A program made the translations under genes and the position numbers. From the NCBI GenBank assembly GCA_030248065.1, contig JASAMV010008776.1:1-64000 (forward strand): a DNA stretch of 64,000 nt. The letters are read 5' to 3'. Of this stretch, positions 1 through 64,000 are shown piece after piece. The notes beneath the pieces are model-generated. The model ran no database searches. It worked only from the letters and a program-made list of their open reading frames with translations, and was not told the DNA's origin. Source of the DNA: Rhynchonema sp. JSB1_4. Taxonomy: Eukaryota; Nematoda; Chromadorea; Monhysterida; Xyalidae. Each line of letters starts with the position of its first letter. The stretch's first letter is position 1.

Positions 1-2
1 CT

Positions 3-2339
3 TCTGGCGCCGCCCAATTAGTCAACACTCCAACTCGTGGTCCAAATTTATTGGATTTGGTTTTTGTGACCGATACCACCAAAATCACCCAAGTTGAGGT
101 GCCCACTAGTCTTGGAGACGTTGAGAGCGACCACCGTCCCGTCTGGCTCACAACCAGTTATACGACATCCAAATGTCGTAAAATTACACGTTTTCGGAAC
201 TGGGGACGAGCCAAATGGGACGTGATGGAAGCATTTCTTTCCTTCATTATCCCCTGGGATGAAATTCTTTATGGCCCTTTTTCTGACCCTCTATCTACCT
301 GGGATGCTATCAAATTAGCATGCCAAATGGCCATTAAAGAATTTGTACCCATCTCACGCGTCTCCTCGACAACCGGGTATATGCCCGATTGGTCGCCTCA
401 GCTTTCTCGCCTGCGTAGAACTGAGTCCCGTCTGCGCTCGCGCATGCATCGGGAACCAAATATCAACACCTATTATTCCCGTTGCAAAATCTCTCGCATC
501 ATTCGCCGACGCAAGCGGGGCTGGGTCCGTAGGCGGGAACAGTCGTTGGTCACAAATCCAAGCCCAAAAAAGTTTTGGAGTTACATCAGACGCAAAATCA
601 GCCCTAGGACTGATCTTCCTGATGTAACTGACACCGATGGCGTGCTGCACACAGAGGACAAGGACAAGGCCATTGCCTTCAACACCTATTTTGCCTCTGT
701 CTTTAATTCCAACCTTGGAATTACAGGCACAATTCCTCTGTGTGCAGCCCATCCCGTTCCGGACATGGAGGAAATAATTTGCTCTCCCCCCATTCTCTTT
801 CAATTTTTTCGAAAATTACCCGCCAAAACTTCCCCTGGCCCAGACGGGATCCCTTCGGCCTTCTTGAAAAAGTTGGGCATCGGCCTCGTGGAACAATTCT
901 CATTCCTTTTCAACCAAATTCTCCACACCGGTGTTGTTCCTGATGATTTCAAGTTGGCCGATGTGATCCCAATACCCAAGGAAAAATTCCCAAAAAATGT
1001 CACTAAATATCGTCCCATTTCTCTTACATCCTCCTCCTGCAAACTTTTGGAGACCTTTGTTAACTCAAAGGTCATGGCCCATCTTCAAAAACATAATTTA
1101 TTATCTCCCTTCCAATTCGGTTTCATCCCTGGTCGCTCTGTAGAGGCTCAGCTATTGTGCTGCATGTCGCACTGGACAGCAGCGTTAGAGCGTGGGAACG
1201 CAGTGGACATCATTTACCTAGACAGCCAAAAGGCTTTCGACACTGTCCCCCACTCTGCGCTGCTGCAAAAACTGCAGCACTACGGTTTCCCCCGCCATTT
1301 ACTCATTTGGGTATCCTCATACCTAAATGGGCGGTCACAGCGGGTTCGGGTCGGGGACGCAGTCTCTGGGTGGATTCCGGTCACCTCCGGCGTCGCACAG
1401 GGCAGTGTTTTCGGCCCGACCCTTTTTCTCATCTACATAAATGATGTCGTCAGTGTGGTACATCCAGGTACCTATCTGTATCTCTACGCTGATGATATCA
1501 AAATTTACAGGGAAATCCGTAGTGCTGCAGATCACAAAATCCTCCAGGGTGACATAAATGCGGTCATTAGTTGGCTCTCTGCAAATGGCATGGCTCTTGC
1601 CAGCCATAAGAGCGTCACAGTAAGGCTTGGGAATCGCCCCCAAGTCCCCCCTGTCTATTTCTGTGGGAATGAGCAAATTATTTCACCACCCCATGTCCGG
1701 GACTTGGGTGTCCTAATAGACCAACAAAACTTGAAATTTGAATCACATATTGGTAAAATTGTGGCTGACGCCAGTAGAATGGAGAAGACCATCCGCCGAA
1801 ACTTCCACAGTCGAAATCTCGATTTCCTCAGAAAACTATACTTGGCTTATGTTCGCCCATTGCTGGAATTCTCCATGTCCATTTGGTCCCCTCAAAATGT
1901 CACTTTAGCTAAAAACGTTGAAAAAATTCAACGTCGGTTCACCTACTATTTACCTGGCATGCAGACACTGTCTTATCAACAGCGTTTGCATGCCCTAAAT
2001 TTAGACCCCCTAATTTATCGCCGGACCGTGAACGATCTTGTGCTTGTGTACAAGGTCATTCACGGTCACATACCTGGGGTAACCAAGGAATCCTTCTTTC
2101 CATCTCGTGACACCGGCCGCCCAACCCGAGGGCACTCCCACAGTTTGTGTCGAGTCCATGGCGCGGGTGCAGACTTGTCCGGGTACTGGGCCTATCGTGT
2201 CGTGGACCTCTGGAACAGGCTCCCAGAGGACGTCGTCTCTGCTGCCTCAATTGCGGCCTTTAAAACTAAACTAAACTCACGTGGTCGAGACGTAGTTTCT
2301 TGCCACATTTCATCAAAATTCTCAGCTGTCGTTGACTGA
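3..2339 (+). mobile_element. CR1-like non-LTR retrotransposon ORF2, 5'-truncated by window edge
   Basis: The frame is open from base 3 to a TGA at 2337-2339 (over 770 codons) and continues off the left edge. The first residues (DLVFVTD, then ESDHRPVWL) look like the end of an APE-type endonuclease, whose SDH motif is catalytic. A reverse transcriptase follows: YRPISLTSSSCKLLE, then LDSQKAFDTVPH (motif A, near 1221-1250), SGVAQGSVFGPTLFLIYIND, and the catalytic YADD at 1485-1496. The C-terminal part (PLLEFSMSIWSP, VNDLVLVYKVIHG) is the conserved tail seen in CR1/Jockey-clade LINEs. No RNase H domain is visible. The enzyme would copy its own RNA at a nicked target site. The lack of frameshifts and stops suggests recent insertion. 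Assignment to CR1 rather than another Jockey-group clade is inference. Confidence 0.88.
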
Positions 2340-2625
2340 TCCCCTCAGTCACTGGGTTGCTGCTTTCAGGTCATCATCAATTTTGTTGACATCCTGTTAT
2401 CATCTCGTGTTCGCCATCAATCGCTGATTTATCGCCTGCCGTTGCTGTGTTGTTTGTTGTTTTTGAATCTCTCCGGTACGTTTTGTCGTTTGATCATTCA
2501 TGATTATAATTTTGTGTGCTATTTACTGATATGTTTCTTTTTTAGGTGTTTGCCGGATCTTGTGTAAAGGTCTTTGCGTGAGCTTACAGATAAAATTTGA
2601 ATTTGAATTTGAAATTATATTTGAA
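2340..2625 (+). mobile_element. 3' UTR and short-repeat tail of the retrotransposon
   Basis: This is the non-coding stretch after the reverse transcriptase stop. It ends in three consecutive TTTGAA-like units (about 2597-2616) and runs into A-rich DNA. A short tandem tail instead of a clean poly(A) fits CR1/RTE-type elements. The exact 3' end and target duplication cannot be set because the 5' end is outside the window. Confidence 0.55.
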
Positions 2626-5600
2626 AAAAAACAAATCGCCGAAAAAAATATAAAAAAATTGCAAAATAAAAAGAAAAATGAAAAAAAAATTAAGCGTCCT
2701 AGCCCCATAAAAACAAAAACCCATATAGACAAATATACCACTTCACAAAATATATTCCTTATATAAATATATATAAATATAAAAAATATAGGAGCTGTAG
2801 GACAAAAAACTTAAAATCTCTTCCATTACGCAGACATATCCACTTTAACTATTAAACTTATTTCACACTGTATAATCTTACAACAAACCACAACAACCCA
2901 ACACTACATCCACCCAGCGCACACCACCGCTGACCACGATCGCCACAGCACCCACCACTATCGCTTTACTCTCGCTGCCCCAAACCTCTAATGCGTCTAT
3001 TGCTTCGCTCATGATTAATCTAAATATATCAATATTTATCACCCATAAACACTCAAAATCCCATTTATTTATATCTAACATATCGTAAAACATAGCCACC
3101 CACCCGCCCACCCAGTATGGGATGCTATAAAAAACAATTTTTCCCGGAAACATAAACAATAATGAAAAATAATATGAAAAAAAAACAGAAAAAAAAACAA
3201 AAGCAAGATCAAAAAAAAAAATTCAAAAAAAAAAAGGAAAAAAAAAAAAAAAAAAATCACAAAAAAACATAAAAACACAAAAACCATAAAAACAAAAAAA
3301 CCACCTCCACAAAGAAACATCCATCACAAAATACAATACAAATAAATACAAAAAGAAAAAAAAGAGAAAAACGAAAAAACAGTAAAAGCCAAACAACAGC
3401 AAACACTAACGAAGACCAGCAACGAATCAAAACAAAAACCACAACTCAAAACAATACAGAAAAAAGCACAAGAAACAGCAAAAACCACAAGAACAACGGA
3501 AAAAGACACAACTCACCAAACGAAACAACGAACAACACAGGAGACAACGAACTCCACACAACCAAACCTGCTCAGAACAAGCACACCTCCTCAAAAAGCA
3601 TCTAATGCGTCAAAAAATAAATAATACCACCCAGAAAAAAAAAGAATACCACCCATTAACACCCATAACACCATTAAAAAAAAGCTCACACAAAGCGAAA
3701 AACACCCCCACAACAAGCAACCCCCCACCCCAGTAATAATAAAACCCGAAAACCTCTCCAAATTTTGTACTTTCAAATGTTTGCATAACGGATGCTGTAC
3801 AACGTATGCCTTTACCCACCTAAGGTGTTTCATCTTCCAGGAAGCCAACAAGGAGAGGGCATTGCAGTGTTTAAAGGGGGAAATAGACGAGGAAAAGGAG
3901 GGATCCCCGTGCATTTTATACGAAAGCTGCGGCCCAACAAGAGGGGTACGTTACGGAGACAATAACACACGCCACACACCGGTTGGAGCAAAATACATTG
4001 GAGCAGAAGATTATAACAAACAACATCTACCATTTAAAAATATAAAAAACCTCATAAACCAATTTTGAACAAGGAAGTATTTTTGTATTTTCTCGAAGAC
4101 TTCGGGCATATTTTTTCTCTTTCTCCTTTTTGCTGTACAACAGCCTTACCCACCTAAGGTCATCTTCCAGAAGCCCACAACGAGACGCAGCACGCTTAAC
4201 GGGAAGAACCAGAAAAACACATCCCGGCATGAGCAACGGCGCTCAACAACAGAGGCACGAAGCGAACTCAGACGCACCACAATACTCGAACAGCTAGAAG
4301 ACTTTACATAACATCTATCCGGGACATTAAAATCTCACTATCTAACAAGAATATTCGTCTAAGACTCGCATATTGTCTTCCTTTATATAATATTATGCGA
4401 TTATATCCAACTCTCTTCATCAATCACCAAGAGCCACTATAGACAAGTCACGTATACCAAAGACTCAATCTCTTCAATTTACGTGAGACAAGTTTCAGCT
4501 AAAGTTACTTGTATAAACTCGTTCTTACCTTCATCTCAAATAATCCTGATTCTTAATATATGCACACAATATTTGAAAAAAAACAAACGCAAAAGCAAAA
4601 TTAAAATCAAAATAAAAAGGAAAGCGAAAGAAAAATAACCCTAGCCCCAAAAAACAAAAAAACCATCTCCTAAAGAACCTCCGCAAAACAATCCATTCGC
4701 CAGAAAATAAATAGAAAAACAAATAGCCAAAAACATAAACTTCCAATCCCATAATCAACTAGCACCAACGACAACTAGACCTACTGCCTACGATACAAAG
4801 CCCAAAACAACCAAAACTATCCACGCCCAGCGAGCCACTCAACGAGAACAACGAACGCCACATACCGACTCGTGCAACACACCGCTCAGAACGCTTCGTC
4901 AACAAAGCAGCTTAGAAAATAAATATATCACCCAAACACTCAAACCCATATAGCTCACATCAAAAAAACGCACATAAGCGACCCCCCCATCATAGAGCTT
5001 TATAAATATATTACATCCGCAATTCTACTCCAAATTGCATAACAGCTTACAACTATCCTCACCTAAGTCATATTTCCAAAGCCCACAAAGAGCGCGCACT
5101 TAACGAAGATACCAGAAAAATATCCCGCATTATCAACTGCGCTCATACAACAAGCTACTCTAGCATCAGACGCACTATCACGAACACTCAGTGAAACTTA
5201 CATAACATTATCCTACATAAAATCTCACTATCTTTAACAAGAATATTCTTCCTTAAACTCCATATTTTCTTCCTTTATATAATATTATCGATATATCCAA
5301 TTCTCTCATCTAATCACCAAAGCCGCAACAATCACTATACCAAAACTCAATCTCTCAAACTAACAATTCATCTAAATCACAGCTTTACCTCATCAAATAA
5401 TCCTATCTAATATATCACACGGGAAATAATACTGCACATATGCCATTTTATATCCAATTTGTCTTCTCCACCGTAACCACCAAGAGCCACAATAAGAAAA
5501 CCCCCTAATACCAAGGATCAAACCCCTCCAGGATTGTTTTTAACCTTTAAAAAAATTGGGGTTCATGCTGGAAAGTCCACTTAAAAAACCCTTTTTTTAA

Positions 5601-5700
5601 CCCACATCTCAGAATAATCGCTTATTAATAAAATACGCACACGGAAATAAAAAATACCTAATATACAATACAATCCGTAATTTTTTGATTACATAAACGA
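2626..5700. repeat. AT-rich degenerate repeated region
   Basis: This is about 3 kb of A-rich, low-complexity plus-strand DNA with no credible gene. Segments recur in diverged form. A 'CCTTACCCACCTAAGGT...CATCTTCCA' block appears near 3805, 4141 and 5050. A 'CTCACTATCT..AACAAGAATATTC' block followed by 'TTCCTTTATATAATATTAT' appears near 4333-4400 and 5225-5290. A 'CCTAGCCCCA' A-rich block appears near 2697 and 4641. Copies differ mainly by small insertions and deletions. This could be old tandem duplication or poorly polished assembly. Short open frames here reflect base bias. Confidence 0.6.
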
Positions 5701-5748
5701 AAGCAAAGCACTCACTCGATGTGCAACCAGCCATGCACTTGCTGCACC

Positions 5749-6475
5749 CAGGGTTGTTTCAAAAAAAAAAGTGGTTAATTAAAAAATTTTTTTTTAAAAA
5801 AAAAAATTTTTTTTTTTGAAACTCAGATTTTGCTTTTTTTTTAATAAAAAAAAGTTGCCCAAAATGGGCTGAAATCTCCAAAAATGGCCTTTTTCGAGGC
5901 AAAAAATTGGCACTTTTTTTCTGTGGACGGGACAATTTTTCCAAAATCGCGCCTGCGGCGCCCTGTATTGTCCCCAAATCCGTACAGGGATGCGCGGGGA
6001 TGGTCTTTTATAGTGATGTGGCACCGATAATGTACCACTGCATGCTACTACACATGTATATACATATGTAGGTCTGGTGCAAAACCGGGCGCGCAAAGTC
6101 GATCTGACGCGCAAGATTTGGGCTGTAATCGATATTTTGATGCTCGTATATCAGATATACGGCATTAGATGCATTAAAATACATTGTACGGCATGCTACC
6201 ATACATTAGAGTACATCGTTAGTGAACATCAACCTCAGACTGGTAGGATTCCATAGAATCTGCACAATGCTACCGGGTGTCACCACACAAGTTGGGTCTC
6301 AGGCGAAAATTTTTCAATTTTTGAAAAATATGTTGCATCGATTTCATTTATCCCGAAACGTCGTTTGCAACACTTTTTCTAATAAAAAAAATTTTCGTCA
6401 AAAAAAAAATCAAAAAAAAATTTTTTTTTTAAAAAAAAAAAGCTCGTTAATAAAAAAATTTTTTTTTCAACCCTG
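5749..6475. mobile_element. Non-autonomous hAT-type element with 8-bp TSD
   Basis: The element begins CAGGGTTG (5749) and ends CAACCCTG (6475). It is flanked on both sides by the identical 8-mer GCTGCACC (5741-5748 and 6476-6483). An 8-bp duplication and CAGGG-type termini are hallmarks of the hAT superfamily. Sub-terminal regions are long A/T runs that pair with each other. The 727-bp body carries no transposase frame, so it would need a transposase supplied elsewhere. Confidence 0.85.
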
Positions 6476-6483
6476 GCTGCACC

Positions 6484-9400
6484 CATGCACGCACACGAAC
6501 GAGCTTTTGGCGACGAAGTATGCGTGAGCGTGGTGATGTAATGAGTGCTCACGTGAAACATCAGTTTCTGTAGTGAAAAAGTTTCCTCAATTTCTTTTGG
6601 CGACCATCGGCACCGGAGAAAAACGTCCGCGTCCGCGCAAAGCTGTTGCAGATATACGTAGATCTAGATGGCATCGCGTGACTGTGTTGCAAAGGGCACG
6701 GAATTAGTGTTTTATAACATAATTATCCAAATTGCGCTTCGCTCTAGTGACGTGAGTGTCATGTATATGATGTTGTCTACGCAACGTCTAACTATGATTG
6801 GTGCAGGTGTTTTGGCCTGTTGGTACCGACAACGAGTTGTTACATTATGAATGAATTAAGGATACACTGACATCCGTGTGGTTGCTAAAACACAAAAAGA
6901 CAAACACCCGAAACAAAGCGCATCGCCTATTCGCGTAATGATGACCTGGGCACCTAAATATTACATGACTTTGTTCTCATTTCCACAGGTGTTTCCATCC
7001 AGATTTTCACGTCTCATATGTACCTTCGAACACTCCTCTGCAGTTCAGTAGTCGAGCAGTTTTCTGCATGGCACCGCTTGTGCTGGTGCGGGTGTCCGCA
7101 AAATTTTGTTCACGAACCCCACCAATGTGCGCTTCTTGTCTTTAACCGCAGAGACACAATTGTATCATGTTACACATAACTGTCGAACAAAAAAGTATTC
7201 TCCCAATCAGTCGAGGGATTATTGTCACGAAAACAAAAATGTTCGAATGTTTGTGTTGTTGTGTGAATTTTTCTTGCCAAACATGCTGTCCGTTTTCTAG
7301 CTGCGATTGCCACATAATGCTGTATAGTTTGGTGTTTATTTCACGCTTAGCCTGATGATCAGCTTCAGCTACATAGCAGCATTATACGGTTTGAACCAAA
7401 GTTCGTATTTTCGCTGCCCTCATACAAAAGCACCGCCTCGGGAAACAAAACGTCGCATAGACTGTCTCTGTGCTGAACCAGTTTTGGACACAAATGCTAC
7501 AGTTTGAAAGTCCCATGCTGCATTAGCGGTCTTGGCCAAGGCCTGATCTTCAAAAACGAAGCCTAAAAGTCCTGAATACTCAAGATGTGGGCCACACGCA
7601 ACAAGGGCCCATTTTCTAATCCGACCGCATGGAAAATCCCATTATTGTGACCACCCTACACGTGAACAGTATTGTTGCGTCACTGGACTGAGCTCCAGGT
7701 TGAAGGATGAAAAAATGGCAATGGGATACGCCGCTGAAGTACTGTCACTGTCGCACTGAATATTTTGTTTTTTTCTGTGCCACAGATTGAATTTTTGGGT
7801 ACCGTTGAGTATTTCCAACCATTGTGAGGCAGTTTTATAGGTCTTGTTTACATCCACTCAGTCCTTGTGCCATGAGCTTAGGATGAGGAATGTACAGCAG
7901 ACTAAGACCCAAGCCTGGGCTTGAACCTGGCCGGTTGTATAGGTCGACTTTTGAATCACCGCGTGCACGTGCACGGCTTTGATCCTTGTTGAGATCTTCG
8001 GTTCACTTTGTGGCACCCAATCATGAATTCTGCCAGCTCTGTTGCTTCAATCACTGCCTGCCTTTGTGACTCTGTTTTTCTTGTTTGTCGCTGCGTTTAT
8101 TACTGGCTCATCATTCAGTTTTTTTGCATTTTATGTGACCCTGTCATATTGTGGCCAAGTAGTATATAGCCGTGATATGTGTCATTTAATTCCGAATGTT
8201 AGTACGGCTCGTATGAATGAGCAGTGAACTTACAAACGGTTAGCCGCTGCCAGGCAGCACGCTGTGTGTGGCACTAACATTTCAAACTTGCTTTTTTGTT
8301 TTTTTGTTCACTGAAATCGGCAAGCTGTAAAGTGAACAAAAAGACCGATGTGTATATGCTGTGTATTACAGATACAGCCTATGAGCACTCTCATGCTCAG
8401 ACCATTCAGGCTTTCACCCGCATCGCCTAGTGTCCTACTACAAACTGACTCGGTTTGAACCATTGTTGCAAAAAGTACGTATTTTAATACGGGTTTAATG
8501 CTAATTTTAATGCCAGCAACAGTTCCTTGATTCTTTGTTCCCAGACGAGCTTAGCATATTGGCACCGCTCGCATATGTAACCATAGCGTTTTCCACAGCT
8601 TTTGTTGTGCAACTCATTGGGATACATACAGTACTTTGTTGTCACATTATTCAAGGGCTGAAACAAACAGATTAATCGCCGTTTTTGTTAAGCGTGCGGC
8701 ACCAATATTCAAAGCACGTCATGAACATGCACTTGTGACGCAGCAATACAGCAGGGAAACAACCGACTTCTGGGCTGGCGGTAAATCGGGCGTTGAAACA
8801 AAATGTTTGGCCATAAATTTCGAAGACGACGTCGCTCGAAGGCGCCTCAAGTCAACGTCATATGGCATTGCCATCCACATGTTTTTCTAATGTCCAGTGC
8901 TTCACTTGTTCTTGAGTACCGGTACTGTACCTTCTTCTGGAAGGCTGCATCATGTGAAGTTGTTCTTGTCATTTTGCCAGCTACCAAGTTGAAAAGTTAC
9001 ATGTTCTAATTTCTGAACAATAAATTCTGCAAGCAATAAGACCGAATAACATCGAGTTTTCGGTCTTATACTCAGTTAATGCTGGTGGTGGTAGTACGGC
9101 ACTAATCTGAGCTTGATATGGCACGCCTCGTCGAACACCCCTCACATAGGGCTCATATTTGTTGTATGTACCATCACATATTGGCAGTCAGTTGCCGGTC
9201 AGTCTGTCTGTACCACAAACGCCAAAGAACAGCACAATATTTGTGGCCAGCAGCACATCCGACCGCAACCCAGCGACGGCAACGTTGCATGCGTGCGCTC
9301 CGCACGCAGAAAGTGCAACATCGGATCAATTACAAATTTTTACTCTCGCGTTCACTGCCATAACCAAGGTGTTCAAAAAACGGCAGCCGGGTGGCGCGCA

Positions 9401-10219
9401 ATTGTGTCACACCAGACTACATTTTTTTATAGTTGGAACAATTTAACGTTTAACTGAGTACCGGAACTTGATTATCCGAACACGGAGCAGTCCCAGGGTT
9501 CAGCAAACGGGCATGCACAAGGTCGTTGCAAAATGTCGTCTTCTCATGATCAAATACCCAAGCAGCCGTTCGAAGCCCGTGATTGGCTCAGATAAATTAC
9601 GATTGCGTCACTATGTATATGTATATACTGGGCGACACAACGGCCCCATGGTATATTCAGTGTCATTTGGCACAGAGTTCCTCTTAGTTCCAAAACTTCC
9701 AATGTTGAAATTTGACTGAAAAGTGCAGCATGTGTGCATTACCTTTACAATGTGTACCTGAAGTCGTTCTCAAGAACCCTAACAGATGAACGGTCTAAAA
9801 TATTTGCAGAGCACAGCAAAAAAAATAATAATAAAATAACACGGGTACGCAAAGTTGGTTATTTGCAAAATGTCAGCATCATGACAAAAGCTGACAACAA
9901 TAACGCGTCTAAGTCGTCAAGTCAATCACCTGTTTTGCCTTTGTAATCTGAATATGTTGCGCAAAACTTCACATCGCAAGCCACATAATTACAACGCAGA
10001 CGGTGGCAGTGGCTTGTTCGGAGCGTTCTTCATGCAACACTACATCAGCCAGTATTCAAGTAAATTTGAAATGCTCATTTTTTTAAAATTGCGTGATTTC
10101 AAGCTGAGCATGAGTTTCAAGGACCCTAGCCCGATATTAGGCCTTAAAATTGTCTCACCTTGATCATCAGGAGGTTCAAGATCAGAATTCCTTCGAACTG
10201 CACAATTTGTACATTTCAG
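6484..10219. other. No gene recognised (upstream of first ERG exon found)
   Basis: I see only short open frames without family features. The PAS-cap exon of the channel (expected to resemble human ERG QNTFLDTIIRKF) was looked for and not found. It is either divergent here or further upstream. One TGAAACATCA copy lies at 6554-6563, and a small hairpin ends near 9064. Confidence 0.5.
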
Positions 10220-63854
<53,635 letters not shown>

Positions 63855-64000
63855 GTATGCACAGCATGGGGTGCCATGGGAAAGTCACTCGTCGAGTACT
63901 ACAATGTGGTCCATTTATAGTAATCGGATCAGATTGCTCTTTTTACATCTTGATCCCATCACATCAATGGTTTACCTGAACCAACAGTACATTAGGCTTT

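Noticed and set aside
354..803. 149-codon minus-strand frame
   Set aside because: Antisense shadow of the reverse transcriptase frame.

Overview
The window is animal nuclear DNA. It has long spliced genes with GT-AG introns, a CR1-like non-LTR retrotransposon, and many small inverted-repeat (MITE/foldback) elements. The codon-level match to metazoan ERG (KCNH) potassium channels is strong. A platyhelminth, perhaps a trematode, is my best guess from repeat style and intron sizes, but that is inference and a database search would be needed.

Layout. Positions 1-2.6 kb hold the 3' part of a non-LTR retrotransposon with an uninterrupted reverse transcriptase frame. Positions 2.6-5.7 kb are AT-rich, degenerate, repeated DNA. 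A non-autonomous hAT-type element with a perfect 8-bp target duplication lies at 5749-6475. From 10.2 kb to the right edge, the plus strand is one ERG-type voltage-gated K+ channel gene. I place 26 coding exons (about 1,327 residues) whose phases agree from first to last. Exons 1-3 encode most of the PAS domain, exons 4-12 the N-terminal linker, exons 13-17 S1-S6 and the pore, exons 17-20 the C-linker and cyclic-nucleotide-binding homology domain, and exons 21-26 part of the C-terminal tail. The PAS-cap exon and the end of the gene were not found or lie outside. Two junction choices (end of exon 4, end of exon 10) and the left edge of exon 1 are less certain.

The most interesting biology is in the 27.5-kb intron between exon 12 (end of the linker) and exon 13 (S1). 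It contains two long open first-exon candidates, 37878-38222 and 52510-52815. Each starts with ATG after an in-frame stop and ends in phase 0 at a GT donor, so each can splice cleanly to the S1 exon. That is the layout of the PAS-less human ERG1b isoform. Three shorter candidates of the same form (39820, 44361, 51152) are weaker. Separately, the 10-mer TGATGTTTCA occurs 18 times on the two strands where about 0.1 is expected by chance. Its 8-bp core clusters within about 40 nt of this gene's splice junctions.

The introns are full of small inverted-repeat elements. They include a foldback that interrupts a tRNA-like sequence, a 1.08-kb foldback ending in TTAA beside the exon 3 acceptor, a cluster of GCGGGTT-based hairpins with G-quadruplex potential, tandem MITEs, a mariner-like MITE and a 365-bp TG microsatellite. 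No rRNA, CRISPR array or bacterial-type operon was seen.
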